A stretch of DNA of 64,000 nt from Helicobacter sp. 12S02232-10 (GTDB lineage: Bacteria; Campylobacterota; Campylobacteria; Campylobacterales; Helicobacteraceae). The DNA is taken from NCBI RefSeq assembly GCF_002272895.1, contig NZ_MLAQ01000005.1, forward strand, positions 104,189 to 168,188, read 5' to 3'. The position numbers and the translations under genes were made by a program. Numbering within the stretch: position 1 is the stretch's first letter; each line of letters begins with the position of its first letter. A model generated the notes under the pieces. The model searched no databases. It was not told the origin of the DNA and saw nothing but the letters and a program-made list of their open reading frames with translations. Below are positions 1-7,718 of the stretch, in pieces.

Positions 1-1
1 T

Positions 2-811
2 TGGGGAGCGGGTAAAATAAATGTAATTGTGAGCGTGATCCCACAAATTTATTTTGTTAAAAAAATTGCTGGGGATTATGCGAATGCTATTGCTATGGTT
101 CCTGATGGCAGGAGCCCTGAAACTTATGAACCGCTTCCAAGTCAGATTGGGCAAATCAAGGATGCTTCTATTTATTTAGGGGTTGGAATGGAATTTGAGA
201 GAGTGTGGAAAGATCGTTTTATGGGCGTGAATCCGTCGATGAAATTTCTAGATTTGTCCAAAGGATTGAATCTTTTGGAACATTCAGAAGATGATCACAC
301 GCAAAAACACCATAAAGGGCACGATCCACATATTTGGATGTCCGTTAAGCTTTCCAAAATTCAAGCCCATAGAATTTATGAAGCTCTATCTGAGATTGAT
401 CCCTCAAGGAATTTGATTTATAAAAAAAATTTAGAGAAATTTTTAAAGGAGATTGATCATCTTGATTCTGAAGTGGAGGCTATATTTTCTGAAAACGGGG
501 CTCAGAAAGTTTTTGTCGTCTATCATCCTGCTTTTGGTTATTTAGCAAGAGAATATGGTTTGAAAGAGATTACCCTTGAAAATGAAGGCAAATCCCCAAA
601 GACAAAACAGATGGTTGCATTGAGGAAACTTATTACTCAAAAACATATTCAAGTCATTTATATACAGCCTCAATTTTCTAAACAACACATCACTTCTTTA
701 GCCAATGATTTGAAACTTAAAATTTTAGAGCTTGATCCTTTAAAAGAAGATTGGGAAAACAACATTTTATATATATGTCGTACAATCGCTACGCAAGGGA
801 AAAATCATTGA
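2..811 (+). CDS. znuA: Zinc ABC transporter periplasmic binding protein (ZnuA/TroA family), 5' end off window
   Basis: Periplasmic metal-binding receptor that delivers Zn2+ (or Mn2+) to a ZnuBC-type importer. The frame is open to the left edge, so the signal peptide and true start lie outside the window; the first in-window codon that could start it is GTG at 29, but the upstream residues also look like mature ZnuA. A His/Asp-rich loop (EHSEDDHTQKHHKGHDPH) is followed by the conserved HPAFGYLAREYGL region and an acidic C-terminal region (ELDPLKEDW). The usual first His ligand in the HxYEP motif is a Glu here (PETYEP). The gene is followed by znuC with an overlapping TTGA junction, which supports the transporter assignment. 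The metal cannot be fixed from sequence. Confidence 0.9.
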   Translation, partial: WGAGKINVIVSVIPQIYFVKKIAGDYANAIAMVPDGRSPETYEPLPSQIGQIKDASIYLGVGMEFERVWKDRFMGVNPSMKFLDLSKGLNLLEHSEDDHTQKHHKGHDPHIWMSVKLSKIQAHRIYEALSEIDPSRNLIYKKNLEKFLKEIDHLDSEVEAIFSENGAQKVFVVYHPAFGYLAREYGLKEITLENEGKSPKTKQMVALRKLITQKHIQVIYIQPQFSKQHITSLANDLKLKILELDPLKEDWENNILYICRTIATQGKNH

Positions 812-1533
812 GTTGCAAACTTCTTGAATGTAAGGATTTATTCTATCGTTATGGCAAAGAGTATGTTTTAAAAAATGTAAATTTCTCTGTAGATGAAAGT
901 GATTTTTTAGCAGTGATTGGTCCAAATGGTGGGGGTAAAACGACTTTAATTAAAATTTTGCTTGGTTTAAATAAGCCCAATAAAGGTGGCGTTTTTTATC
1001 CCAATCGTTCTATTTTTAACCCCCAAAGCTTGATCGGTTATGTACCACAAGATACTACTATTAACAGCGATTTTCCGATACAGGCTATTGATGTTGTAAA
1101 AATGGGATTTTTAAAGCGGAAGCTTTTTGGGTGTAGAATGGGAAAAGAAGAAACTTTTGCTGCACTTGATATGCTTGAAAGATTAGGGGTGCTCCATTTG
1201 GCCTACAAAAGAATTTCTAATCTTTCAGGTGGGCAAAGGCAAAGGGTTTTGATAGCTCGTGCGCTTTGTGGCAATCCGAAACTGATCATTTTGGATGAGC
1301 CAACTTCAAGTATTGATATTAAGGCGCAAAAAGAAATTTATAAAATATTAAAGACGTTTAACCTCAATCATACTATAATTGTAATAAGCCATGACCTATC
1401 TATACTTTTGGGATATGCATCAAGAGTTCTTTATGTAAATAGAGAAGTGGTGGTGCATAAAATTCCAAAAATAAATCTGGATACAGACGGGCATATATGT
1501 GAGGTTGATCTGCTTGATAAATTTGCAATTTGA
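808..1533 (+). CDS. znuC: Zinc ABC transporter ATP-binding protein
   Basis: Cytoplasmic ATPase that powers zinc import with ZnuB. Walker A (GPNGGGKTT) falls at about residues 38-46, the ABC signature LSGGQRQR in the middle, and Walker B LIILDEPTSS after it. I chose TTG at 808 as the start: an AAGGGA ribosome-binding site lies 7 bases upstream, the codon overlaps the znuA stop (TTGA), and the protein then begins just before the first ABC strand. The same frame is open further upstream (to 751), but those residues lie inside znuA and do not look like ABC protein. Length, about 241 residues, is normal for the family. Confidence 0.93.
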   Translation: MSCKLLECKDLFYRYGKEYVLKNVNFSVDESDFLAVIGPNGGGKTTLIKILLGLNKPNKGGVFYPNRSIFNPQSLIGYVPQDTTINSDFPIQAIDVVKMGFLKRKLFGCRMGKEETFAALDMLERLGVLHLAYKRISNLSGGQRQRVLIARALCGNPKLIILDEPTSSIDIKAQKEIYKILKTFNLNHTIIVISHDLSILLGYASRVLYVNREVVVHKIPKINLDTDGHICEVDLLDKFAI

Positions 1534-1542
1534 GGAGTAAAA

Positions 1543-2898
1543 ATGGAAAATGAATTTGATGTTGTCATTATTGGGGGAGGCGTGTCTGGTTGCGCAGCTT
1601 TTTATGCGATGAGTGAATATAGTGATATTAAAAAGATTGCCATTGTTGAAAAATGCGATCGACTTGCAAAAGTAAGTTCAAGCGCAAAAGCAAATTCCCA
1701 AACAATTCACGATGGTTCGATTGAAACGAATTACACAGTTGAAAAGGCTAAAAAAGTTAAGCTTTCTGCCTATAAGGTTAGACATTATGCTTTGAATAAA
1801 AATTTACAAAATAAAGTGATTTTTGAGAATCAAAAAATGGCGATCGGGGTAGGGGAAAACGAATGTAGGTTTATGACAGAGCGTCACGAAAGTTTTAAGG
1901 AAATTTTTCCTAATCTAGAGTTTTTTGACAAAAATAAAATCAAAGAGCTTGAACCTAAGGTCATTTTGCGTGCAGATGGTACAGACAGAAGTGAGAATGT
2001 AGTCGGATCAGGATTTAAGAAAGATTGGTGTGCAATGAATTTTGGGCTTTTAAGTGAGAATTTTGTCGAAGAATCCAAAAAACTCAATCCAAATAATGAA
2101 GTATTTTTGAATTTTCGGGTTAAAAAAATAGAGCCTCGTGCAGATGGCTATGCCTTGATATCTGAAAATTCTGATGAAATTTATGCTAAATTTGTATTGG
2201 TTAATGCTGGTTCTTATTCCCTCCCATTAGCTCAGTCGATGGGATATGGGATGGATTTGGGTTGTTTGCCTGTCGCAGGAAGTTTTTATTTTGTCCCTGA
2301 TTTATTAAGAGGCAAAGTTTATACGGTTCAAAATCCAAAACTTCCATTTGCAGCCGTTCATGGGGATCCTGATGTAGCGATCAAGGGTAAGACAAGAATC
2401 GGACCCACAGCCCTTACAATGCCAAAATTAGAGAGGAATAAGCATTGGCTTGGAGGCATTAGTATGGAACTTTTAAAAATGGATTTAAATAAAGAAGTTT
2501 TTAAAATTGCACTTGATTTATTCTCTGATAAAGAGATTCGTGATTATGTATTTAAAAATATGATTTTTGAAATGCCATTTTTTGGAAAAAGAAAATTCCT
2601 TAAAGATGCACAAAAAATTATCCCATCATTAAAATTGGAAGATTTGGAATATGCCCAAGGTTTTGGAGAAGTGAGACCACAGGTTTTAGATCGAGCAAAA
2701 AGAAAGCTTGAACTTGGGGAGAAAAAAATTTCTACGGGCAAGGGGATTACTTTCAATATGACTCCTTCTCCTGGAGCGACAAGCTGTCTTCAAAATGCCT
2801 TGAATGACTCCCAAGAAATTGCAGCTTATTTGGGTGTCAAATTTGATTTGGAAAGATTTTATAAAGATCTTTCTCCTGAAGAGCTTGAAAATTTATAA
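1543..2898 (+). CDS. mqo: Malate:quinone oxidoreductase (FAD-dependent)
   Basis: Peripheral membrane flavoenzyme that oxidises malate to oxaloacetate and passes electrons to the quinone pool, replacing soluble malate dehydrogenase in the TCA cycle. The N-terminus has a classic FAD Rossmann motif ([11 protein letters not shown], residues 6-16). The body matches what I remember of H. pylori HP0086 almost end to end (about 450 residues), including [15 protein letters not shown] and the C-terminal [15 protein letters not shown]. It starts 10 bases after znuC behind a GAGGAG site and ends 17 bases before znuB, so it is likely co-transcribed with the zinc genes although it has no known role in zinc uptake. 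Confidence 0.95.
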   Translation: MENEFDVVIIGGGVSGCAAFYAMSEYSDIKKIAIVEKCDRLAKVSSSAKANSQTIHDGSIETNYTVEKAKKVKLSAYKVRHYALNKNLQNKVIFENQKMAIGVGENECRFMTERHESFKEIFPNLEFFDKNKIKELEPKVILRADGTDRSENVVGSGFKKDWCAMNFGLLSENFVEESKKLNPNNEVFLNFRVKKIEPRADGYALISENSDEIYAKFVLVNAGSYSLPLAQSMGYGMDLGCLPVAGSFYFVPDLLRGKVYTVQNPKLPFAAVHGDPDVAIKGKTRIGPTALTMPKLERNKHWLGGISMELLKMDLNKEVFKIALDLFSDKEIRDYVFKNMIFEMPFFGKRKFLKDAQKIIPSLKLEDLEYAQGFGEVRPQVLDRAKRKLELGEKKISTGKGITFNMTPSPGATSCLQNALNDSQEIAAYLGVKFDLERFYKDLSPEELENL

Positions 2899-2914
2899 AT
2901 AAAGCGTTATTCAA

Positions 2915-3742
2915 ATGATGGAGCTTTTGTCTTATTCCTTTATTCAAAATGCATTGATCGCCTCTTTTTTGATCAGCATTTGTGCAGGAATTATCGGTTC
3001 CATTGTTGTTTCAAATAAAACAGTATTTTTGACCGGAGGAGTTGCTCATAGTGCTTTTGGTGGGGTAGGGGTTGCCTTGTTTTTTGGTTTTAATGCGACT
3101 TTAGGTGCTTCACTTGCAGGCGTGTTAATGGCATTACTGATGGTTTATGCAACACTTAAATATAAGGATAAGATCGATACATTTATCGCTGCAAGTTGGG
3201 CTCTTGGGATGGCAATCGGGATTATTTTGATTGATCTGACTCCTGGTTATGGGAGTGATCTTACGAGTTATCTTTTTGGTTCTATTATTGCTGTTGCTCC
3301 AAATGATATCCTCAGTATTGCTATATTTGATATTGTCTTGCTTATTTTTGTAATATTTTATTATCGAGAGCTTTTGAGTATTTTTTATGATAGCGAATTT
3401 TGTCAATTAAAAAAGATTAATGTACAGATTTTTAATATTGTTATTTTTGTTCTAGTTTCTTTGGGTGTGGTGATGAGTATGAGTGCAGCTGGCTTGATAT
3501 TGGTGCTTTCAATTTTATCCATACCTGCTTATATTGCAACAATGTTTGTATCTTCTTTAAAATTTCAGATGTTGTTTTCGTGGGTATTGTCATTGATTTT
3601 TATGTGGAGTGGTTTTTTTATTTCTTATATTTATGATTTGAGTGTGGGTGCTTGTATTGTGGTTGTATCAGTGATTGGAATGGGGCTTGCAATTTTGCTT
3701 AAGAATGTATTTTATAATTTTAAAATTTTACAAGGAAAATGA
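2915..3742 (+). CDS. znuB: Zinc ABC transporter permease (ABC-3 family)
   Basis: Inner-membrane permease of the metal importer. The protein is strongly hydrophobic with about seven to eight predicted membrane spans and the ABC-3 hallmarks: TGGVAHSAFGGVG near residue 45 and the MSAAGLILVLSILSIPAY segment near residue 190. Its length of 275 residues is typical. It is separated from znuA and znuC by mqo. Two ATG codons sit in tandem at 2915 and 2918 and there is no clear ribosome-binding site, so translation may be coupled to mqo. Membership of the znu system is inferred from family and position. Confidence 0.92.
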   Translation: MMELLSYSFIQNALIASFLISICAGIIGSIVVSNKTVFLTGGVAHSAFGGVGVALFFGFNATLGASLAGVLMALLMVYATLKYKDKIDTFIAASWALGMAIGIILIDLTPGYGSDLTSYLFGSIIAVAPNDILSIAIFDIVLLIFVIFYYRELLSIFYDSEFCQLKKINVQIFNIVIFVLVSLGVVMSMSAAGLILVLSILSIPAYIATMFVSSLKFQMLFSWVLSLIFMWSGFFISYIYDLSVGACIVVVSVIGMGLAILLKNVFYNFKILQGK

Positions 3743-3951
3743 TGACTGAGTTTGAAAAGGCAGATCTTGCTTTGAATGCAGCAAGGAAAGCTGTTAGAAT
3801 TGTTATTTTTATCGGTATGTTTGCAGTTCTTTTGACAATGATTAATATTTATGTTCTGCTCAATCAAATAACAGCCACTGCGCAAATGAGCAAGGAAATG
3901 CATATTTTGAATGACAGAGTGGAAGGTTTAGAGAAAGAAATTGAAAAATAA
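3742..3951 (+). CDS. Small single-span membrane protein, DUF5408-like
   Basis: A protein of about 69 residues with one membrane span (about residues 20-42, IVIFIGMFAVLLTMINIYVLL) followed by a short charged helix that could form a coiled coil (EMHILNDRVEGLEKEIEK). I chose ATG 3742 because an AAGGA site lies 5 bases upstream (3732-3736); ATG 3739 would leave almost no spacing. Its first codon overlaps the znuB stop, so it is translationally coupled. A similar small hypothetical sits next to mqo in H. pylori (HP0085, from memory). No function is known. Confidence 0.7.
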   Translation: MTEFEKADLALNAARKAVRIVIFIGMFAVLLTMINIYVLLNQITATAQMSKEMHILNDRVEGLEKEIEK

Positions 3952-4786
3952 GTTCAGATTCATTCGCATATTTTTATTTTTTGGTCTAGCTTTAAATGCT
4001 GAGGATTTTACAAATAGCCTGTTTGGATTTGAGCCCTATGGCTATTTAAAAACAGGATTTCAGCATTATTCTTATAAAGAACCTAGCGTGATGTCTATCT
4101 CTGGACCTATGTATACCATTGGAGCTGTAGGGGGAATTAAATTTAATTCTTTTATAAAATCAGATCTTGAATTTTATTATGCCACAGATATCGGTAAGAA
4201 TACTTATAATGGGGCCATTCAAATGACTGATTTTTTGGGTCAAAAAACAACAATACCTTTGATTGCAAAATCAAACGATTATTATTTAAGTATTGCTTAT
4301 CGGGTAGGACTGACTATTTTTGGAGATGGAATAGATGAATATTTTAGTCTCTATCTCGGGATGGGTTACCGGTATTTGAATAACCAAATCAGGGACACCA
4401 GCGCTTATTCAAGGAAACAATCTTATTTTTATATGCCCATTGGTGCAAGAATCAAAGTACGTTTGAATAAGAAAATCAGGTTTAAGCTTGATGGGGAACT
4501 TCGTGCAATGCTTCTAGGGAGCAATACATCTGCATTTAGGGATATTGGTTATGACAATAACTTGCATTTTATCCAAGCCAATGGCAGTGGTTCTAGGATC
4601 ACATTGGGCGCAGAGTTTTTTGTGACCAAAAAAACTTTTTTATTTATTCAAGGAACATTTGATTATTGGGGGATAGGTAAATCCAATGTTTTAGCAGCAT
4701 ATAAGGGTGGGATGCTTGCCGACTATTTTGTGGAGCCAGAAAATAATACGATTGTCTATGGATTTGAAATAGGTTATTCTTTTTAG
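3941..4786 (+). CDS. Outer-membrane beta-barrel protein
   Basis: A 281-residue protein with a short signal peptide (FRFIRIFLFFGLALNA, cleavage probably after NAEDF) and alternating hydrophobic and polar strands rich in Tyr, Gly and Phe. It ends in the outer-membrane signature Tyr-Ser-Phe (FEIGYSF). It looks like a small Helicobacter outer-membrane barrel, but I cannot name the subfamily. The start is TTG at 3941, overlapping the end of the preceding small gene, so it is read through translational coupling. It is the last gene of the znu/mqo run and converges with comF (4-base overlap of the 3' ends). Confidence 0.8.
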   Translation: MKNKFRFIRIFLFFGLALNAEDFTNSLFGFEPYGYLKTGFQHYSYKEPSVMSISGPMYTIGAVGGIKFNSFIKSDLEFYYATDIGKNTYNGAIQMTDFLGQKTTIPLIAKSNDYYLSIAYRVGLTIFGDGIDEYFSLYLGMGYRYLNNQIRDTSAYSRKQSYFYMPIGARIKVRLNKKIRFKLDGELRAMLLGSNTSAFRDIGYDNNLHFIQANGSGSRITLGAEFFVTKKTFLFIQGTFDYWGIGKSNVLAAYKGGMLADYFVEPENNTIVYGFEIGYSF

Positions 4787-5364
4787 TTTTCTGCATTGCA
4801 TAAGGCAATACAGAAAAATACTCTTGAGCCTGATTTTTCTACCTCTCTTATCGCTTCGCTCATCGTTGTTCCTGTAGTGATGATGTCGTCGATGATGAAA
4901 AAATTCTTGGAATGACTCCCCTTAAAAAATAGATTTTTTGGATTTTGGCGGCGGTATTGAAGTGATTTTCCAGCGTATTGGAGATTATTTTTTGCTTGAA
5001 GTTTTCCATAATCAGGCTTAAATCCATAACGGCAAAATTCTTTGAGAATCACTGCAGTATGGGAATAGTAACTCCTGACACAATCATCAATACCTATTCC
5101 ATAGAGATTAGTTTCTTTCCAAAGTGAGGATTTTAGATGAGAGTTGAAGAAATAATCACTCGCTTTTGCAGAAAGAATTTTTAAAATTCTGCTTCCAAAA
5201 ACATAATATTTGCTTTTGATGAGAATTGAGACATCACTATAATTATAAAAACTGTAAATGCTTACCCCTTCAATAACCCGCATTGTTGGGGTGATTTTTA
5301 TTTCAAAAAAACATCTTGAGCAAATCGGATTGAATGAAATTTTGCCACAAACGACACATTTCAT
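4783..5364 (-). CDS. comF: ComF family phosphoribosyltransferase-like competence protein
   Basis: Cytoplasmic protein of the ComF/GntX family, needed for natural transformation in H. pylori and relatives, where it acts in handling incoming single-stranded DNA. The N-terminus carries a zinc-ribbon-like set of cysteines (CVVCG, then CSRC). The C-terminus carries the PRPP-binding loop FIIDDIITTGTTM typical of type I phosphoribosyltransferases. The 193-residue length is normal. Its ATG overlaps the tmk stop (4 bases), placing it at the end of the minus-strand operon serS to comF. Confidence 0.88.
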   Translation of the reverse strand: MKCVVCGKISFNPICSRCFFEIKITPTMRVIEGVSIYSFYNYSDVSILIKSKYYVFGSRILKILSAKASDYFFNSHLKSSLWKETNLYGIGIDDCVRSYYSHTAVILKEFCRYGFKPDYGKLQAKNNLQYAGKSLQYRRQNPKNLFFKGSHSKNFFIIDDIITTGTTMSEAIREVEKSGSRVFFCIALCNAEN

Positions 5365-5990
5365 TGTTTTGAATCAATGATTTTTTTGATTTGAGTGTGA
5401 ATGGAATCTTTGCTTTGAGCAGCTTGTATGATTACAAGCTCACATCCCAAATCTTTTGCGGTGGCTTCAATATTATTTTGAATTTCAAGGAGATAGGGAA
5501 TGCCTCTAGATTCGATAAAGTCGTTAGATTTTTGTGAGAGTCGGAAAGCAAGGGTGTCAGGATTAATTTTTAGCATAATGATCAAATCAGGAACGATTGA
5601 ATTTGTGGCAAATAGATTCAATTCTTTTGCTTGGGGGATTTGTTTTGCATAAGCGATACCCGATACAATGCTTCTATCTGAAAAGATGATTTTATCTTGA
5701 TTGGGAATGATGATTTTTGCGGTATGTTCGGCGCGATCAGCAAGAAATAATAAAAATTCTGTTTTATGATCAATTTGATTATCTCCATTGTAATGACCAT
5801 AATTTTGCGAATGAAGTGAATTTTTTTGATGAAAAACGTTATTTTCTCTTAAAATCATCTCTCGAATTTGTATCCCTATCTTACTTCCTCCAGGTTCTTT
5901 GGTAAAGATAGCATCGGGGTAAGTTTTTTGAAGCAGTGAGATTTGTGTGGATTTTCCACAAGTATCGATTCCTTCTAGTGCAACATACAT
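5361..5990 (-). CDS. tmk: Thymidylate kinase
   Basis: Phosphorylates dTMP to dTDP. The P-loop is EGIDTCGKST (residues 6-15), followed by the TKEPGGSKIGIQIRE motif and the DRxxH-like ADRAEHTAKII; FSDRSIVSGIAYA is the lid-side motif. At 209 residues it is somewhat longer than the remembered H. pylori enzyme (about 191). The extra residues lie between the REMILRE helix and FLFLADRAEH, a His/Asn/Gln-rich stretch around residues 50-75. Its start overlaps the coaD stop by one base. Confidence 0.95.
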   Translation of the reverse strand: MYVALEGIDTCGKSTQISLLQKTYPDAIFTKEPGGSKIGIQIREMILRENNVFHQKNSLHSQNYGHYNGDNQIDHKTEFLLFLADRAEHTAKIIIPNQDKIIFSDRSIVSGIAYAKQIPQAKELNLFATNSIVPDLIIMLKINPDTLAFRLSQKSNDFIESRGIPYLLEIQNNIEATAKDLGCELVIIQAAQSKDSIHTQIKKIIDSKQ

Positions 5991-6475
5991 TATTTTTGCC
6001 CTTTTAATTTGAGTATGTGTTGGTAAGCTACTTCTGGGATTAAATGGGATACTTTGCCATTGTGTTCTAAAATACTTCGAACAATTGAAGAGCTAATAAA
6101 AGCATTTTTTAAAGTAGGCATAAAATAAATGGTGTCCAATTCTTCATTTAAAGATGCGTTAGCATAGCCCATTTGGAGTTCGTATTCAAAATCACTCACT
6201 ACGCGCAGACCCCTAATGATAAGCTTGGCTCCGTTATCTTTGGCAAAGTTGGCCAAAAGATTTTGAAAACAAACGCATTCTATATTGGTAAGATGGCTTG
6301 TGGCAAGCTCCATCATTTTTTTACGATCTTGGAGGCTAAACATAGGATGTTTGGAACTTGATTTGGCAATAGCGATAATGACTTTATCAAAAAGCTCCAC
6401 GCTTCGTTTGATAATATCTAAATGTCCGTTGGTAACTGGATCAAAAGTGCCTGGATAAATAGCGATTTTTTTCAT
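5990..6475 (-). CDS. coaD: Phosphopantetheine adenylyltransferase
   Basis: Joins ATP and 4'-phosphopantetheine to dephospho-CoA, the penultimate step of coenzyme A synthesis. The nucleotidyltransferase motif is intact ([16 protein letters not shown]), as is the C-terminal ISSSIVR motif. I chose ATG 6475, where [11 protein letters not shown] starts as in other CoaD proteins. The reading frame extends 19 codons upstream, but those codons overlap ubiX and are not conserved. The start overlaps the ubiX stop in an ATGA. At 161 residues it has the family length. Confidence 0.95.
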   Translation of the reverse strand: MKKIAIYPGTFDPVTNGHLDIIKRSVELFDKVIIAIAKSSSKHPMFSLQDRKKMMELATSHLTNIECVCFQNLLANFAKDNGAKLIIRGLRVVSDFEYELQMGYANASLNEELDTIYFMPTLKNAFISSSIVRSILEHNGKVSHLIPEVAYQHILKLKGQK

Positions 6476-7047
6476 TGGTGCATTCCCCATCTTGGGTAAA
6501 GATTGTTTTGGATTTCTAAAGCGTCCAACCATTTCCCTATAATGAAATTTTCCATAGAAGTCAAATCCTTTGTTTTAGCATAATAGCCCATTATGGGCGG
6601 TGCAATGATAATATTTAAGCGTGAAAGTTTGAGCATATTTTCTAGGGCAATGGCAGAAAGTGGCAATTCTCTTGGAGCAATCAAAAGTTTTTTATGTTCT
6701 TTGATCATCACGCTTGCACACCTTGAAATCAGTTCATCAGCAATGCCACAAGAAATTTTTGCCAACATATCCATACTTGTGGGAATAATTGCCATAGCAT
6801 TGACGCCAAAGCTTCCTGAAGCGATGTTGGCTCCGATTTCATCTTCATCGAATAAAAACATTTTCCTACCATCTTTGATGATGGAATCAAGAGCGGCTTC
6901 TATTTCATTTTCTATTTCTTTTTGGGCTACGACTTTAGCACTTTCAGAGATGATTACAAAAAGCTCAATCTCTTTTGGAATGTACCTGATAAATCGAATT
7001 GCCAAGCTGACTCCGCTCGCTCCGCTGATGCCTACAATCATTTTCAT
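6472..7047 (-). CDS. ubiX: Flavin prenyltransferase UbiX
   Basis: Makes prenylated FMN from FMN and dimethylallyl phosphate, the cofactor of UbiD-type decarboxylases in quinone synthesis. The N-terminal flavoprotein motif [11 protein letters not shown] is at residues 5-15. The [23 protein letters not shown] core and the late [14 protein letters not shown] segment are characteristic. Length is 191 residues. It overlaps flgA by 4 bases upstream and coaD downstream. A 159-codon open frame on the opposite strand is a shadow. Confidence 0.92.
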   Translation of the reverse strand: MKMIVGISGASGVSLAIRFIRYIPKEIELFVIISESAKVVAQKEIENEIEAALDSIIKDGRKMFLFDEDEIGANIASGSFGVNAMAIIPTSMDMLAKISCGIADELISRCASVMIKEHKKLLIAPRELPLSAIALENMLKLSRLNIIIAPPIMGYYAKTKDLTSMENFIIGKWLDALEIQNNLYPRWGMHQ

Positions 7048-7718
7048 AATATTTCTCCTTTGCCCTCATTGATCACCTTGACGCGGATAATTTTTTTGGT
7101 TTCGGGATTGATGGCATTAATGATTTGATCTTTTGAGCCATTTTCTTTGGCAATTAGTGTCGTTTCCAAATTGATATGATTGTCTTTGATGATACCGATA
7201 AAAGCATCATTTTTACGGATTAAGATTTTTGCTTGAATTTTATCAAGCGTGATGATGGCGTTTGTAGGGATATAGGATTTTGCACTTATCTGATTGACTT
7301 GAAGACTTGTGATTGGGATTTGGGTGATTTTGTCTAAAGAAATTTTATCTTTTAGAGTGTTGGCGTCATTGATATCTTGGAATTTTTTGATTGGAGATGC
7401 GGCTCGATAAACAATGATGGAAGCCTCTATTTGATATTCAACAGGAATTTTTAACAAGGAATTTTTGATTGAAGCGTTTAAAATTAGGGCACCATTCTTT
7501 TTATTCAAGTATTTTGAATCAAGACTCAGGGAGTGGATTTGATAATTGTCTATAGAAATATTTGAAGGAAGGGTTATAGAAATATTTGTAATCTCGATAC
7601 CATAATTTTTATATTGCTTCTGATAGGCGTTATTTAAATAGTCTTTGATTTGTATCATATTTTGTGATGCCCATAGACTGGAAAATAATAGTGAAAATAA
7701 CAAAAGTGTTTTAATCAT
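7044..7718 (-). CDS. flgA: Flagellar basal body P-ring formation chaperone FlgA
   Basis: Periplasmic chaperone for assembly of the flagellar P-ring. It has an N-terminal signal peptide (IKTLLLFSLLFSSLWAS) and a C-terminal SAF-type region (YRAASPIKKFQDINDANTLKDK then KSYIPTNAIITLDKI). It ends with the typical segment in which Val-rich strands read INPETKKIIRVKV. Length is 224 residues. The start overlaps the uvrD stop by 8 bases. Position between uvrD and ubiX matches H. pylori HP1477. Confidence 0.88.
   Translation of the reverse strand: MIKTLLLFSLLFSSLWASQNMIQIKDYLNNAYQKQYKNYGIEITNISITLPSNISIDNYQIHSLSLDSKYLNKKNGALILNASIKNSLLKIPVEYQIEASIIVYRAASPIKKFQDINDANTLKDKISLDKITQIPITSLQVNQISAKSYIPTNAIITLDKIQAKILIRKNDAFIGIIKDNHINLETTLIAKENGSKDQIINAINPETKKIIRVKVINEGKGEIL

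Noticed and set aside
6593..7072. 159-codon frame antisense to ubiX
   Set aside because: Shadow of a clear UbiX gene; the sequence is low in charged motifs and follows from the codon pattern of the real gene.
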